Positions 1-13,000 of a stretch of DNA of 64,000 nt are shown here, piece after piece. How positions within the stretch are numbered: the stretch's first letter is position 1; each line of letters opens with the position of its first letter. The stretch spans positions 1,779,501 through 1,843,500 of the forward strand of contig CM067080.1 of NCBI GenBank assembly GCA_033980235.1. Direction: 5' to 3'. A program made the translations under genes and the position numbers. Source of the stretch: Diadema setosum. Lineage: Eukaryota > Echinodermata > Echinoidea > Diadematoida > Diadematidae. Under the pieces are notes generated by a model. It searched no databases. It had not been told where the DNA came from and saw only the letters and a list, made by a program, of their open reading frames with translations.

Positions 1-40
1 CAATTGTATTTTCAACATCTCATCCGCGCTCCTCGTATAG

Positions 41-1337
41 GGCGCACTGCAGATCTTGGAACAATCACCATCCATCGTTGGAAGGATCTTCTTGTTTGAC
101 TTCAGTCATCCTGATGAAGATCCCGAAGCGGTGACAGTAGAAGGAGGCGGTATCCATGACAACGGCTGGATTCCTCTCGGAATGGATGTCTGGGAGAGTG
201 GGCCTAAAGGTATCTGATGTATTTTTATTAAAGAATACACACAAATAAACACAGCAGGCCCTATGAGATCTAACTATCTCAAAAGTAAAACGAAACATAC
301 ATGTAGACCTACTTCAGACAGGTTCACTGATTATTCTTGTGTCAGTTGTAACGAGTGAAAAGCTGTAGAGGGGTCCAGAGGTTATCGGTTCATGTTATGA
401 ATCTAATTATGGAATCGAGCTTATTTTTGCAGTCATCACACATACAACCTAAGACTGGGATTGGCAAATACTATACCTGTGTGCAACAGGTAAATCCTCG
501 CAGATAGTCGTGAGTAAAGCAAATCTTAGACATAGACATGTCTATTTAAGCCAGCAGGATTTGCCGTGTATAATTTTCGGATCAAACTCTGTTGTTAGGT
601 GCTGTGCTGTTTTATTTGGTTCTCTCAACTATAATCTCTTTGGGTAGTCTTTGCACGCGCTAAAGGTGACTGCTTGTACGAGGCAGAACTCCTTTGTAGT
701 TTGAGTATAATAGACGAGGTCAAATTCCAGTGCATTCAGCCCATAGCTGATATTTCTAGGGGTGAATCAAAGTCGATCTTTTGTCTAGGCGTCTGTATCT
801 GTGTTTGGATATTATTCATGACCCGAGTGTGCAGGTCCCATTGAACAATAGCAGTTGAAGAGGGTTAAAATTTAAGTACGTGTAGTGAATGTTTTCGGTA
901 ATATTTGGATAACTGTCTCAAGCGTACGTGTACTTTTCATGTGAAAGAATATTTTGTGGAATTTTCTTTATATTTTTTTTTCTATATCGCAGTACATAAT
1001 TATGTGATGTCATGACCTACAGTAGTCTTTTGAAACAACTGTCTCGCCACCAAATTTAAACAATTCATAACTACACTTTTGAATGGATTGTCCAATTTTC
1101 CTCAAATTTTCACAGTGATGTATTCTAGTAATATTCTTTAATTCATTCAATCAACATGAATTATTTGGGTTTTATTCTCCTTAGTCGCCCCCACTGTTTG
1201 CTCCAGACTCCTCACTTCCAGCTGCCCAAACTGCCAGCCTCCAAGTATTCTTAGGCTTTCCCTTCTTCAATTTTTCCTCTGGGATTTGAGTATTTGATGA
1301 TTATTAATTGCACTCACACATTTAATAGACTACAAAC

Positions 1338-1377
<40 letters not shown>

Positions 1378-1662
1378 TTTTATTTACCCAGGGTAGCCTC
1401 TTCAGTGTTGACACTGCTCTACCAGAGGGCCCTGCCATTATTATTACCCCAGCGTTGCCAGGTACCCATTTATACACCTGGGTCGAGAGGGACACAGTAG
1501 GTAAAAACATCTTGTCCAAGGACGCAAGCACTGGGCGGGATTCGAACTCGTGTCCTCCGATCGGGAGTCGGGAGTCTTATCCACTATGCCACAGCGCCCC
1601 CACAATAAGAACAATTAGATAATGTACTTTGAACTATGTTGTCTTATTTTGTCTTTGTTAAT

Positions 1663-1698
<36 letters not shown>

Positions 1699-4600
1699 TT
1701 CAGACAAGCCCACGTTCACGTTGTATGTTGTGAATCGGAAAGAAGGTGATGTTGGCATTGAGGTATTTGCCTTCATGAGGCGAAACAAGAAGCCGATTCT
1801 CAAACATAAACGAAAAATAACGCACCAGAATATTTGGAGGTGAGTGCATTTATCACGAGAGGGTATAATTAGTCGAAAACTGGTCCATTTGGTAATAAGA
1901 ACCATAGTATTGTATTTTCAAAGTCCAGTCGTCCGCCAGTGGACTATTATGGGGGGGGGGGGGGGCGTTTTCGGTGACATTTTGAGCGCACTTAGCCATG
2001 GAAGAGTAATGTGATTGCTGGGACCATAGCTATAAACGTCTCCATGCCTACATGAAGTAAATGGTTTTTGGCGTCATGGCTTTCAAAATGTTAGTAACAG
2101 TCTGTTCGTTTGTTTTCTCTCCATTTTCTTTTTTTTTTATGTAGCCGCTTCCCCTGTTTTTAAAACCAATTTGTTAATTATATGATATTGAAGGTATCTC
2201 TTTCTCTGTAAGGAACTTGTAGAGTATTGAATCATAGATTCAATCAAATTATGGGACGATCTCTTGGATGGAGAGTCTTGTTATTAAAGTCTGTTGGTGG
2301 CGGCAGCATCTCAAATTCATACAAAAACTGACAATTTTGAGCACCCTCACCCGGCAAGGAAATTGTTTAAGAGCATTGCATATGAAGTGTTGGTTTGCTG
2401 TGAACATTTAATTTTGTTATCTCCTCTGGGAATCCACCTGGATTATTGTTTCAGACTACTATATAACATGCCTATATTTGTTAAGTGCACAGGGCTTGTT
2501 CCACGTACAAGAAGGAACATTTCGTCATCATGCTCATTTGGTATTATGTATATCCTCTTCGCCACTTTACGCATTAAGATTGACACATTTTAAGTAAAGA
2601 GATATTATACTTAGTATTTATCTCTACGATGTAAACTATTATGCTTGATGAATCATCTTCCAGGTATCTTTCGAGTGCCTTTGGCGACATTGACTGCGTA
2701 ACGCCCTTGTGAAATGAATACAATTTTACTTCAAACATCTTGGTCTTAAAAATGTGTCCGCAGCCCAAACGATCTTGTTCTTGTCGGCGAGGACCGGTTC
2801 TACGTCACAAACGACGCATACTTTCCTAAACCTGTGGACAATCTGGAGCTGATCCTAAGCCTGAAAGTCGGCAGTGTTGCATATTATGACGCTGGGGAAG
2901 CTCGAATCGTGAAAACTGGAATTGGAGTAGCCAACGGCATTAACGTGTCACATGATAAGAAGTAAGTTGCGTGCAAAGAGCTTATAACTCTATAATGAGT
3001 AGGTGGTGAGGAGAAAAGTCTCTCTCTTTGGTTGCGTGCGTATTGTTGCGACTCCTCTCTGCATAGTGGCGCCTCCATTGATTAATGTATGCATGAAACA
3101 GGCGTGGATATAATAAGAACAAATTTGTTATCCCCTTTTGAAGCCCTTTGTTGATATTTGACATTCAGCCTGAGTGCTAGAGCTTTTCAAATCATCATGA
3201 ATATTGACAATATTTTCTTTAGAAACGAACAATTAACACGCTACAGTGCGCTCCCAACGAAAATTCCGGTTACATCGAAATAAAACTTCAAGCCCCAACA
3301 TTATCAGTTCTGTGGGGTTTCTGTTGTTTATTTGTTAGGTTATAACGAAATTTTGATATAACGAAAAATCAAACAAACCTTCTGGTCTTCGTTATATAGG
3401 AAGTCAACTGTGTACAAAAGTGAGTATTGCATTGGCCTGCAAGAGACTATTAAGGTGCCGACTTGGAGTCTCCACTGGTTGCGGAAAGAATATCAAGCCG
3501 GTCTCTGGGTAAAACCGAGAGGGTGAAAATAAGTTCAATTTCCCTTTTTTCGGAGACTTTTCCAAGTCTCCAGAAAGTATCGGAGACGTTCCCGCAACGT
3601 CTGTGCGACGTCTTCGTTAGTTGCGGCCATTCACGGTGCGGAGACTAATTTTTGTCAGCGACTGGGGAGACGACACCGTGACGTCTCCGCAACGCTGCGG
3701 AAACCAAGGGTAAGTTACGATGACGATGTTGAGACGTCGCGGAAACGTATCGACTAATACTGACGAGACGTCTCAGAGATGTCGCGAAAATCTTAATAAC
3801 TCATGGGAAGTATTGCACTTTGGACGTCGCGGAGACATCTTTGAGACCAGCTGGACATTGAAAAAAACAAAGTCTCCGAGATATCGAACATGTTCGATTC
3901 TCTTTCGCGACATCCCGGCTGGGCTAGTCTCTTGGAGACCTCTCCTCGTCCAGAAAGATTCGAGTCGCCACCAGGTCGCCGCCTAGTTTCAAAGCCGATG
4001 AGATACCCATTTAAGTGATCTATTTATTGCAATTCCACTTTTTTAAGGTATAGTTGTTTTCAAACCATGTAACATATATCACAGTTACGGTGAGTATGTG
4101 ACGTTGCAGTTTGTTCTGGTTAGTGCTATTCCAGGGTTTTGTAACATAGGCTGTAATTAAACCAAGTGAAAAGACTACTATAGTCTGATGTTGGTAACAA
4201 AGACGGTGTTGACGATGATGGTGGTGCCGATGTATTACCGAAAATGATGACGATATTCCATGAAAGACGTGAAAGATAGAAAATGAAGAATTCTGGTGAG
4301 TTCTGGATTTACTAATCCCAAATATACATTCTGTAAAAAATGAATAAATCTTCTCTCTCCCTTTTTTTTTTGTTCGTATTCTTACATTTATTATTTTTTT
4401 TACATCCTTTTCCTTTACAGGTTGCTCTTTGTTTCTGCCGCCACAGAGAATAAAATCTACGTCTACAAAGTGAACGCAGATGGGAGCTTCACACAAGTCC
4501 AGGTTTGCTTCCTTCGCCGAATTATGGTGTCCAAAGTATAATATATTGGATATGATGAAGGAAAATCATCTTTACAATCTTAAGCAAAATGTCAGTACGA

Positions 4601-6100
4601 GGATACCATATTTTTTTGGTATATCTGGCTATCAAAAAAGTCTTAAAAAAGTAAAACACAAACAAACAGAGAAGACATAAGTGATCGATAATAATATACA
4701 CGTACATCTAAAACTATGGGATCCTATTTATCAAAATGAAATTCATCAAAATTAGTTCATGACATTGTGTTGGTACATGCATGTTTTATACATGCAACAT
4801 ATTTACACCACATTTTGTGTTTGTCATCCACTGTGGGGCATTTATTCTCTTTGTACTGTTTTGTTTGTTGATTTGTACTTTTCATATTGCGCCATGTGTG
4901 TTGCGACAAGCCGATACCCATTTCGAACTTATTCCGAGTGATTACAAATACGGATATCAGTTGTCGTGAGGTTAATTTGGGATCAATTTTGGAACGTAAC
5001 CATGGTGACAGGATACATCGAAAGAAGGGTCATTGAATAAAATGGTTTAACCGTCAATCACGTTGAATTATGTGGTCATCTATATCAACAATACAAAATA
5101 CTCCCTGATTGTCGGGGGGGGGGGGGGAGCTGATTGACTATTAAGGACATTATATCAATGATATGGCCGGTTTTGAAACATAAATCGTACTGAACGAATA
5201 TAAAAGCTTTATGTATCTCATAATATTATTCTGCCTTGTTATCTAATTGATTTTACATTCTACATTCTGGAAAAAGTTCCCGGCACGGGAAGGCTTAATC
5301 GACACCTGAATGTCATTGCTTATATTCCATTTATCGTGACGGACGGACAGGTGATCGCCCTTGCTACCATGCCGGACAATATCGACGTGGACAAGGATGA
5401 CGGCTCGTTATGGGTCGGATGCCATCCTTCTATCTATGCTGTCTTCAACAAAGCTGGCTTTGGACAGGTATCGCTATCTACATTTCTTTGAAACAGGGGA
5501 CAAAAGCATGTAAAGATATTTTTCGGGAATTCATGTTTGAAAGTATTTCCCATGAGACATGTTACAGTGAATGTCACAAAGACACCGAGAAATTCACCTA
5601 GCTGATTATCCTGCTCTCATATTAGATAGTGTAAAGGATATATAATGGGTAATTTATTATAGTTGACCTTGTGACTTCTCACATGGCATTGTCCCGCAGT
5701 TTGTTTGTTTTTTTAAACCTGGTCTATTTCTTAGACCTGGTGATAACAAGGAGTGTTATTTCATAAAGCTTGCACATCTTGCTTGACATCGATACTACTT
5801 TAGAAACACTAGATGGTTGTAATATTGAGATTATTCATCTTTTTATTATTATCATTATCATTATTGTTGTTGTTATTGTTATTATTATTATTATTATTAT
5901 CATCATTATTACCATTTTTACCTGGATCACAGATTCTCAAGATCAACCTGGACAGCGCCCTCAACTATACCATCAGAGAGGTTTTTGCAGACGACACGGG
6001 TATGATTCAAGGAAGCAGCATAGCCTGTCGCCATGGAGATGCTATCATAATTGGAACCGCCTTAGCAAAAGCTGCATACTGCGAGTTACTTACCTATTAG
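41..6100 (+). CDS. Paraoxonase/arylesterase-like protein, last six exons (5' partial)
   Basis: Six exons with matching phases: 41-209, 1704-1839, 2764-2961, 4421-4502, 5351-5467 and 5933-6100 (TAG). Introns start GT and end AG throughout. The translation follows the six-bladed propeller of vertebrate PON1-3 to the terminal AYCEL motif: GRIFLFDF, YVVNR, FYVTNDAYF, VANGINVS, ATMPDNIDVD, SLWVGCHPS, MIQGSSIA, LIIGTA-like strand. The residues matching the PON1 calcium ligands N168, N224, D269 and N270 are kept, as is the GCHP histidine (H285). By alignment from memory, the two catalytic histidines are not: PON1 PHG (H115) reads PLG, and VNH (H134) reads VNR. The family hydrolyses lactones and aryl esters and is usually secreted or membrane-bound with a retained signal sequence. 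The first exons (signal region, ligands E53/D54) lie before the window. The acceptor near 40 is approximate, since a stop lies just upstream in frame. Family call is firm; enzymatic activity is doubtful. Confidence 0.9.
1338..1601 (-). mobile_element. tRNA-derived SINE
   Basis: Read on the minus strand, it begins GGGGGCGCTGTGGCATAGTG and holds a good pol III A box (complement of about 1574-1591) and B box (GAGTTCGAATCCCG, complement of 1536-1549). It then runs through a non-tRNA body and ends in an (ATT)n tail at 1338-1374. The tRNA-like head plus short-repeat tail marks a SINE rather than a tRNA gene. It sits in the first visible intron of the paraoxonase-like gene. Confidence 0.8.
1665..1694. 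repeat. (TG)n microsatellite next to a splice acceptor
   Basis: About 15 TG units directly precede the T-run and CAG acceptor of the paraoxonase-like exon at 1704. Long TG tracts beside acceptors can influence exon inclusion; here that is only a possibility. Confidence 0.85.
3244..3410. mobile_element. Short pogo/Tigger-like MITE
   Basis: Left end TA-CAGTGCGCTCCCAACG and right end GGAAGTCAACTG form CAGT...ACTG termini, with repeated ACGAAA/TTCGTT words inside. This resembles the termini of pogo-group Tc1/mariner elements. A clean TA duplication is not visible on the right, so the boundary is approximate. It lies in an intron of the paraoxonase-like gene. Confidence 0.4.
3453..3984. mobile_element. 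Non-autonomous DNA element saturated with GAGACG/CGTCTC
   Basis: Ends are imperfect inverted repeats: AGGTGCCGACTTGG on the left (preceded by TTA) and, read inward from the right, AGGCGGCGACCTGG. Inside, words such as GTCTCC, GAGACGT and GTCGCGG recur in both orientations. There is no coding capacity. The right-hand target duplication is not clear. Structure matches the TTA-flanked elements at 20707 and 52059. Intronic in the paraoxonase-like gene. Confidence 0.5.
5852..5912. repeat. (ATT)n-type microsatellite upstream of the last paraoxonase-like exon
   Basis: Imperfect ATT/TTG/ATC triplets just before the acceptor of the exon at 5933. They yield spurious poly-Ile/Leu reading frames. Confidence 0.85.
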
Positions 6101-7773
6101 ATAGAAAGAGCATACCATGGCATTTTTTTTCTTTAAGTGTTCTTCCGAAAATTAATCTACATTGACCCAAGACACTGCCAGAATATGTTTTAAATAATAC
6201 AGTGAGTTCACTAAAACAACAAAAGCAATAGCAGTTTTCAAGTGAAGATAATATCATAATGAACTTGAACCGAAATATCAGGTAATAGGTTGCGTTTTTA
6301 CCGTCGAATACCTTGAGATTGTTGTCACAGTAACGATAACCAACAATTTGGCCAACATGGAAAAACAGCATAGTAGAACTCGGGGTGTATCACTATAAAA
6401 GTGGCACTTTCATGGTTGGTGACAAAATGAACGCTGAGGAGTTCAAATGTTCCAATGAAATTAATTGTTTTTGTCACCTCTTGTTCAACTACTGACCAAT
6501 GAGGAGTTTTGTACTCGAGTGACGTATGAAGGTCTGACCCCTTTACCCATTGCGTCATGTCTGTGGAACTTTTCGACTTGCAAGACGACATTGTGTAGAA
6601 CACACATAAAATGCAGCTTACATGTGGACAAAGCAAACGATCTAAAGGCAAGGTGTAATGGTACGACTGTTGAAATTATGCTGATGTGCAATCTTTATTA
6701 TTCACGTTGTCTCTTTAATACCACATGGACATTTTGACAGTGCGCATTAACAGCGATAACTGTGATTGTATATTGTTATGCTACATTTAAAACGTACATG
6801 CAAATAAAAGTACTCAAACAAAGGAAAATGTACTACAGCAGGAAGTAAATCAATTCTAATTCCACACTGTATTCACTATAATGATTGGCTCCTCTGTTAT
6901 CACACATGAATCTCAAGAAATATATGTTAAATATATTTGTATACAAAAAAAAATTACAAAAATGCGTAACAAAAGTGTCGATATATTAATATTGATACGC
7001 TTAGACATGTTTGAAAGTAAGGCAGCTAAGCCTGATAATATGTAACCCGGAGCTTGAAGAAACTAGTGCATGACATTAAAAAACAAAATTGACATCGTGA
7101 AGTGCGAACGGTTTGAATTTCAGGTGTTTTTTTCCAGTCAAGTAATTTTATATGTGGCCTATGTGTATGTTATGCTCATGCTTTTCAATGAAAAGATATT
7201 GAGGTTCAAAAATTCCAATACCGTTATTTAATTCTATGTCGCTATCTCCATCGTACAAAGTATACAACCAAAAAGTAAAGAAGTATACACACTATATCAA
7301 GAAAGACTAACATTAACTGTAAACGCGAATGAATGTATAACAATATAAAAACAAGCAATGCACACTTTGCAGAAATGACATTACGAAGTAAATATACACA
7401 AGAATGTAAACAACTCACTCTTAATTTATGTTACAGTGATAATAATCCTTGTCTGATGACTACACCTCCTATGTCTCTCACGCTTGAAACTCCGAGTATA
7501 TCTGCGTGTACACCAAATCCGGCAAGAGTCACAGAACGGCGTATTTGCTATGATGCGCCAAAAGGAACCATGTCTGATTCTGTTCCAATATCACTTCCCC
7601 GATAACAAATTTGTTGCAAAATTAATCTTCCACTGTTGATTTTGTTGCTCTTGATTTTGACATAAGAATAACATTTTGGGTGATTTTGTACCGAATTACT
7701 GATTCTTTTTTTTAACAGAACCACACATGGTTCCTTTTGGCGTTCCATTGCAAGAAAACCCTGCCCGTTGCTC
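6101..7773 (+). other. Probable 3' UTR of the paraoxonase-like gene, then intergenic DNA
   Basis: No convincing coding sequence. An AATAAA hexamer at about 6803-6808 could end the paraoxonase-like mRNA, giving a 3' UTR of about 0.7 kb. The rest is AT-rich and unremarkable up to the target duplication of the DNA element starting at 7778. Confidence 0.4.
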
Positions 7774-7777
7774 ATAC

Positions 7778-8929
7778 CAGGCGCGGTGGAGCACCCCAAT
7801 TTGCATCTCATTATCGCCCCGTTCTATTTGAATTTCCAACGGGCATCCACGGCTGCCCGAAACTGTGTGCATGAAAAAGTCAAATCTTTACCTTCTCCTT
7901 GTGCCGCTATGCGTGCCGCTAGTAAACTCAAACTTCCCACACTATCTAAGTTTTTAAAAACCTTCCTTTTGATGAAAAAAATTATGAAATTTGCTGCACT
8001 AGAACTTGAGATATTAAAGCATTTTGAAAATCACCTCTCGCAAAACATGCTCTCTGTTTTTTTCCGACTGGACTATGGCCGGGCTCCAATGTGTCCGAAA
8101 TTGGCAACATAAGTTCATCAGGCCTCAATCCATATATGGTGAAAGTTTTCGCTTGGTTCCACCTGTACTTTTTGAGAAATCAACTTGTTTCTACAGGGTT
8201 TGGAATAGAAAATTATAGTCAGCGAAACAATTGAAAATGACGTCATTTCTTTTCCCGTAATATTGGGCATGCGTGGTACGTGAGATTCAGAATTTCGTGC
8301 TCATTGTTGGTTTACATGTGACGCAGTCAATTTTGCTGAGTGTCGCACGGCGGTACGGTGACTGCTGAGCTGCTGCCGCGCACGCTGCATGCAGCAATGC
8401 GTTGTGTGTGCTGTGGCTGTGACATGCAACGCAATACAGTGACGCGATTATATATACATGGGACCGACCTGTACGCTTTGCGTTCGTGTCATTTTTGACA
8501 TCACCTTCTGTTTTTTTCCGACACAACCATGGCCGGGAATATTACGGTATGAAATTTAAAATGCAAGCAGATAAATAAATTTAGGTGTACTTTGTTCGAA
8601 TGGCGCTTTGGTTCCGCAATCACACTTCGTGAATGTTAGGATGATTTTCGAGGCATATTTTTGGTGATTTTGCTCGCCAGGTTTTCGCTAAAATTTCACA
8701 TTTTATCATTGTCAAATCCTCTAATATGTTATATGTGCATATTTGGACATGTTTTCAAATTCAAACTAACTCAATTTTAATCCGAAAATAGGTTTCCTTA
8801 AATTGTTATTAGCTTGAGAAGTTGTTTACTTTTTCTCAACTACGCGAGTACATGTCGTTTACTTTATGCAAATAAGGCTCGGCTGCCGATGGATTTCTGC
8901 GAGATAATTGGGGTGCTCCACCGCGCCTG
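7778..8929. mobile_element. 1.15-kb non-autonomous DNA transposon, 24-bp terminal inverted repeats, ATAC duplication
   Basis: The left end reads CAGGCGCGGTGGAGCACCCC and continues AATT; the right end at 8906-8929 is its exact reverse complement over 24 bp. Both sides are flanked by ATAC (7774-7777 and 8930-8933), a 4-bp target duplication. No transposase frame exists inside. Two internal segments near 8057-8085 and 8508-8536 share a TTTTTTTCCGAC...ATGGCCGGG core. The 4-bp duplication could fit a CMC/Chapaev-type or another superfamily; the assignment is open. Confidence 0.75.
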
Positions 8930-8933
8930 ATAC

Positions 8934-9666
8934 CATGCTCGTTGTAAACGAGCCATAATGAAATACTGACGAAACTGTAGTCAACTGAACAAGTGTATTT
9001 ATACCTTTGTAAAAAACTTCTTTATCATTTTCTACGCTCTGCCTCCACGACATCTTGCACTCGGTACAAAGATAGCCTTCGCAATGTGTGGATAAAATAA
9101 GCTATAACGGAAACTAAAAAGTAATAGGCCTATGTATTTCACTTCACTGTTTTTTTTTTTTCAAAACAAACAACCCCATTAGCTTTATATTGCGAAGTAA
9201 TCAGGCTGTTGTTAATCTGCAAAATTTCAATGATTAGTATATAAGTGAGTACGTATAAACTATTTTCTTCCTTTTCTGTTCAGAATCGAAATATTTCACC
9301 TCGGCCCGATGAGTTAATAGCACATCAACTTACATTGTTAAGATATTCGTTTGTGTGAATCAAATTAATGAATGACTGTTATAACGTGCATGGAGTTCAA
9401 ACATGACACTTGGCAAGCGATCTACACAAACTATATGCTACTAATGCTTCCCATGAAAGAAGAAAATCAGCTTGTGTCAGATCTTGGATTACATTCCTTT
9501 AATCAAAATGAATTCAACAATTTCTGGTATACACCAAAATACCATGCAATCACAATAAACATTTCACGAATACTACAGACAAAAAAGGAGGTAACTAATA
9601 TTCGTTAATCATGGGATTATTAACCGTTTCTGCAGATAAGCGAACTGATCTAAAATGATTCATAAG
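8934..9666. other. Intergenic spacer between the two convergent genes
   Basis: AT-rich sequence with no supported gene. It separates the plus-strand paraoxonase-like gene from the 3' end of the minus-strand SRCR/EGF/fibrinogen gene. Confidence 0.4.
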
Positions 9667-10069
9667 TTACCCTCGGTGAAATCTTGGTCGATGTTTGCGG
9701 AGCCTCGGCGGGGATCTTTTCTTCAATCCTGTTTCTGTCGCCGTCGGGATTTCGCGAATTTTCATCTCAATGGCGAGTAGCGCCTTTACCTGGCTATAAC
9801 CAACGGGCAAATGCGCCGCGCCATTGCATGCAAAAGGCCATCCTGTCATCCGAAGGCAAGCATGATCCGTTCCTCCCAGGAACCCGTTGAAATTGGCGTC
9901 CCCGCAGCGCCGGCCAGTGCTACCGCCAAAATACGTCTGCTGGCTGAACCAGAAACCACCGCCTAACTCTGAGGCACAAATTGTTAACCTGCCCCTGTCG
10001 TGGGTGCTGAAGTACACTTTGCCGCTTTTCCAGACTCGGGGCACTGTCGACTCAACAACCGCTGCATAA
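9667..10069 (-). CDS. Fibrinogen C-terminal domain, last coding exon
   Basis: The exon follows a strong acceptor (TTTTTTACAG) and opens in phase 2 to give ...VDYAAVVEST. KVYFSTHDRGR aligns with the family block FSTxDRDND, CASELGGGFWFS with CAxxYxGAWWY, CGDANFNGFL with CxxSNLNGxY, and AIEMKIRE with the final VEMKIRP. The acidic DxD calcium loop is reduced to DRGR. About ten extra residues (TYFGGSTGRR) sit before the last conserved Cys, and the usual GIxWxxW stretch is not recognisable. After MKIRE comes a basic tail of about 28 residues ending in FHRG. Confidence 0.8.
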
Positions 10070-13000
10070 CTGTAAAAAAGATCGACGTTTTGCATCCGAG
10101 AGAATGTCATTCTTGATCTCCGTGTAGATATTTAGTGGGGAACCAAAACCACCACGTGCTTTGGTACATTATAGACATCATAATTACTGCATTATTATTT
10201 TCTTCACCAAAGAAAAGTGACGATGAGCCACGTTTGAACACAGACACACACACACACATACACACATACATACACACAGAAGAAAGGCAAAGAAAGGATC
10301 ATAGTATAGATGGGGAGGGTGTTTTAATGAAAGGCAAAAAAAAAAAAAAAACCCAACAAGCAAACAAACAATCCACAGACAAACAAAAACACACTCACGT
10401 AAATTTGCATACAAGAGGGGTTTTTGCCACTGGAGAAAGAAGAAGAAAGGACAATTTAAGAATTTGCAGGAAAGACCCGCTTGGAAAAAAAAAACAACAA
10501 CAAAAAAAACAACAACAAAACAACAAAAAACAACATGTAACTCCGTCTGTGCTAGTGAGTCAAATTAATGTTCACAAATTTTACGCACAATCCTTTTACG
10601 GAGAGGGGTGCACACTGTTATTAAAAGGTGTATAAGGTCACATTTTTACAAGAGCAGGAAAACATACGTAAGTTATGCGATGTTCATGTTTCAGTCGTTT
10701 TATCTGTAAACGGCAATGCAGTCACGATCACTTTGGGACATAACATGGTGTAATGATGCGATCGCCTCAATCTTCCGCGGTGGTAGCCTGTCCTGCAAAC
10801 CTTTACTAATAATTACACCTTATTAACTCTTTATATCCCATGGTGGAAACCTCCTGTGTGCCACATTATTCCGAGACGCCAATGTAATCATGCTTTCAAA
10901 TGACCAGTAGCTACATTTCCGTATAACGACATGACTTTTGCACACAAAACAGTGACAAACAAAATCAGGTAGGGAACACCGCTTGATAGTCAATCACCAC
11001 ACATAATGCAAGCTGTAAGTAAGAGAAACTTTAGGACCGCTTTCATTGTACTGTGGCATTTGGTGATTTATCGATCGGTTTGGGCGGGTGTGTGCGTTTG
11101 AGCAGAATAATCATGCGAAGTTGGCACGCCATCGACTGAGTTAGACGTGGGAACGTGGCACATAAAGAGTTAATCTAGGGCACTTTTAATAGTTGGAGTT
11201 GTATCCGTCCTAACAAATTTTTGTTATTGCCCCCTCTAAGAAAGAAATGTTTATATCGGCGATGGATTGTTTGCGAAATAACCTTAAAAGTATGAAAAGA
11301 TGCAATAAGAATGTCCGTCGTAGGATCGTGAACCGTTCCTTGTCTTATCTCTTTTAACAAGCGAATTTCCGATTCACGACGCTAATCCGACGCACCTACG
11401 ACGCGCCTATGTTGTTCTGTCATACTTGAGACAGCATCATCATAATATTGACCTCACAATCACAATCGAATTCACGGTCAGGTGAGTTAAATCTCTCTGT
11501 TCTGTGCCAATGAGTCAATAACGTGCACATATTTTTACACACAATCATAATTATGGCCAGGTAATTAAAATGTAGTACGGAGAAGGTTAACTTACTCTAC
11601 TGATGCAGGTTCAAAGCGGAAGCCGAAGATGAAAGTGCGGACCACCTCCTCGCCGAACACCTGCGCGTCCACGCGGAGCTGAAATTGTTGTGTGCCCATG
11701 ACTAGGACGAGCTTTGTCAGACCCAGCCAGAAATCTCCGCCATGCAAGTCGCCGAACCCTTCTTCGTAGCTCTTCCAGTCCCGGTAGAAATCGAACAACC
11801 TGTCGTTCCGTCTCTTTTCATTTCACAACAATGGTAAATTGAATCTAATAAATTAATGTTAAATTCATACTAATCGAAATCGATAGCAAAATCAGCTATG
11901 CACAGTATATGTGTAAGCGTGTTAAAACCATAGTGTAAGTACCACTTCCTTACTTATGCATCTCCAGCAACACATAAGTTCTTAAAGTGTACATCAACGT
12001 ATTGTTTATATGGAGCCACAGAAAAAACTTCGTCCCCAAATCAAAATAATAGAGGAGATAAAAAACACAACACCAACAGCAACAACTATTTTTCTTTTCC
12101 GCAAAAAGGATAGAAAATCAGGTTGTACATGTGGTAACATAATTATGCTAGTCCTGCTATAACCACGACGACTCTTTCTGATTTTGAAGTGTGCAGAATG
12201 CTGATACGAAAATTTTTCATCTTGATACGCTACGGCGTCATGGCAATGAGATGTTTATTGTTTTTTTTTTTCAACGCAGCATTAAAAAAAAAAACCAGCA
12301 ACCAAATGCTACAATTTGTGTCATATTATGTGCTTACCACCCTCACCCCCTCACCGCTCACCCCCTCACCCCTAACCCACCCCTCACCCCCACACCCACC
12401 CCTCACCCCCTCACCCACCCCTCATATATATAAAGAAATAAAATTGAATCATCCCTTTACTTTTATGACCGAAGAAATCAAATGTTTTTCAGATAAGTAA
12501 TTTAGGTTGGGAAAGAGATATCACTGCGACATTATCAACCAAAACTGTACATTTTAGCTTGATTCTGTTTTTGTTTTTGTGTTTTACTTTATGTTTGGGG
12601 TGAAGCAGTTTCTGAGGGTTCTACCAATGCTGTTGGTGTTTGGCGAAATCAATAGGATACGCCATTTAGTTCTCGCATTTTTTTTTTGTTTCACATGTTG
12701 TGATGAAATTCATAATGATTCTCTTCATATGCAAAATTTACATGGCTTAAATAGAGAGGAACACTGACTGGCAGTATCTACGGTGTCACTTCTTCCAGTA
12801 TAACCAAATTTGCATGTATATCAGTGAGTTAACAAAACCTACATGTGGACTAACACTCACGTTTGTGGAGGCGGTTTCATACTCCCCCTATTTCCGTCAG
12901 ATTCCCAATGATATGAATGTATTATTTGTGCTCGGAAGGTTTCTGTTTTAAAGTGTCCTTCAAAAAGATGAAACAAATGAAATGAAATGAAATGAAAGGA

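Noticed and set aside
1536..1601. tRNA gene on the minus strand
   Set aside because: A and B boxes are present but lead into a SINE body with an (ATT)n tail; the cloverleaf is not maintained.
4020..4496. 158-codon minus-strand frame
   Set aside because: Overlaps a real paraoxonase-like exon on the other strand and is of low complexity.
10135..10635. 166-codon Lys/Gln/His-rich frame
   Set aside because: Low-complexity A/CA-rich sequence with no splice or domain support.
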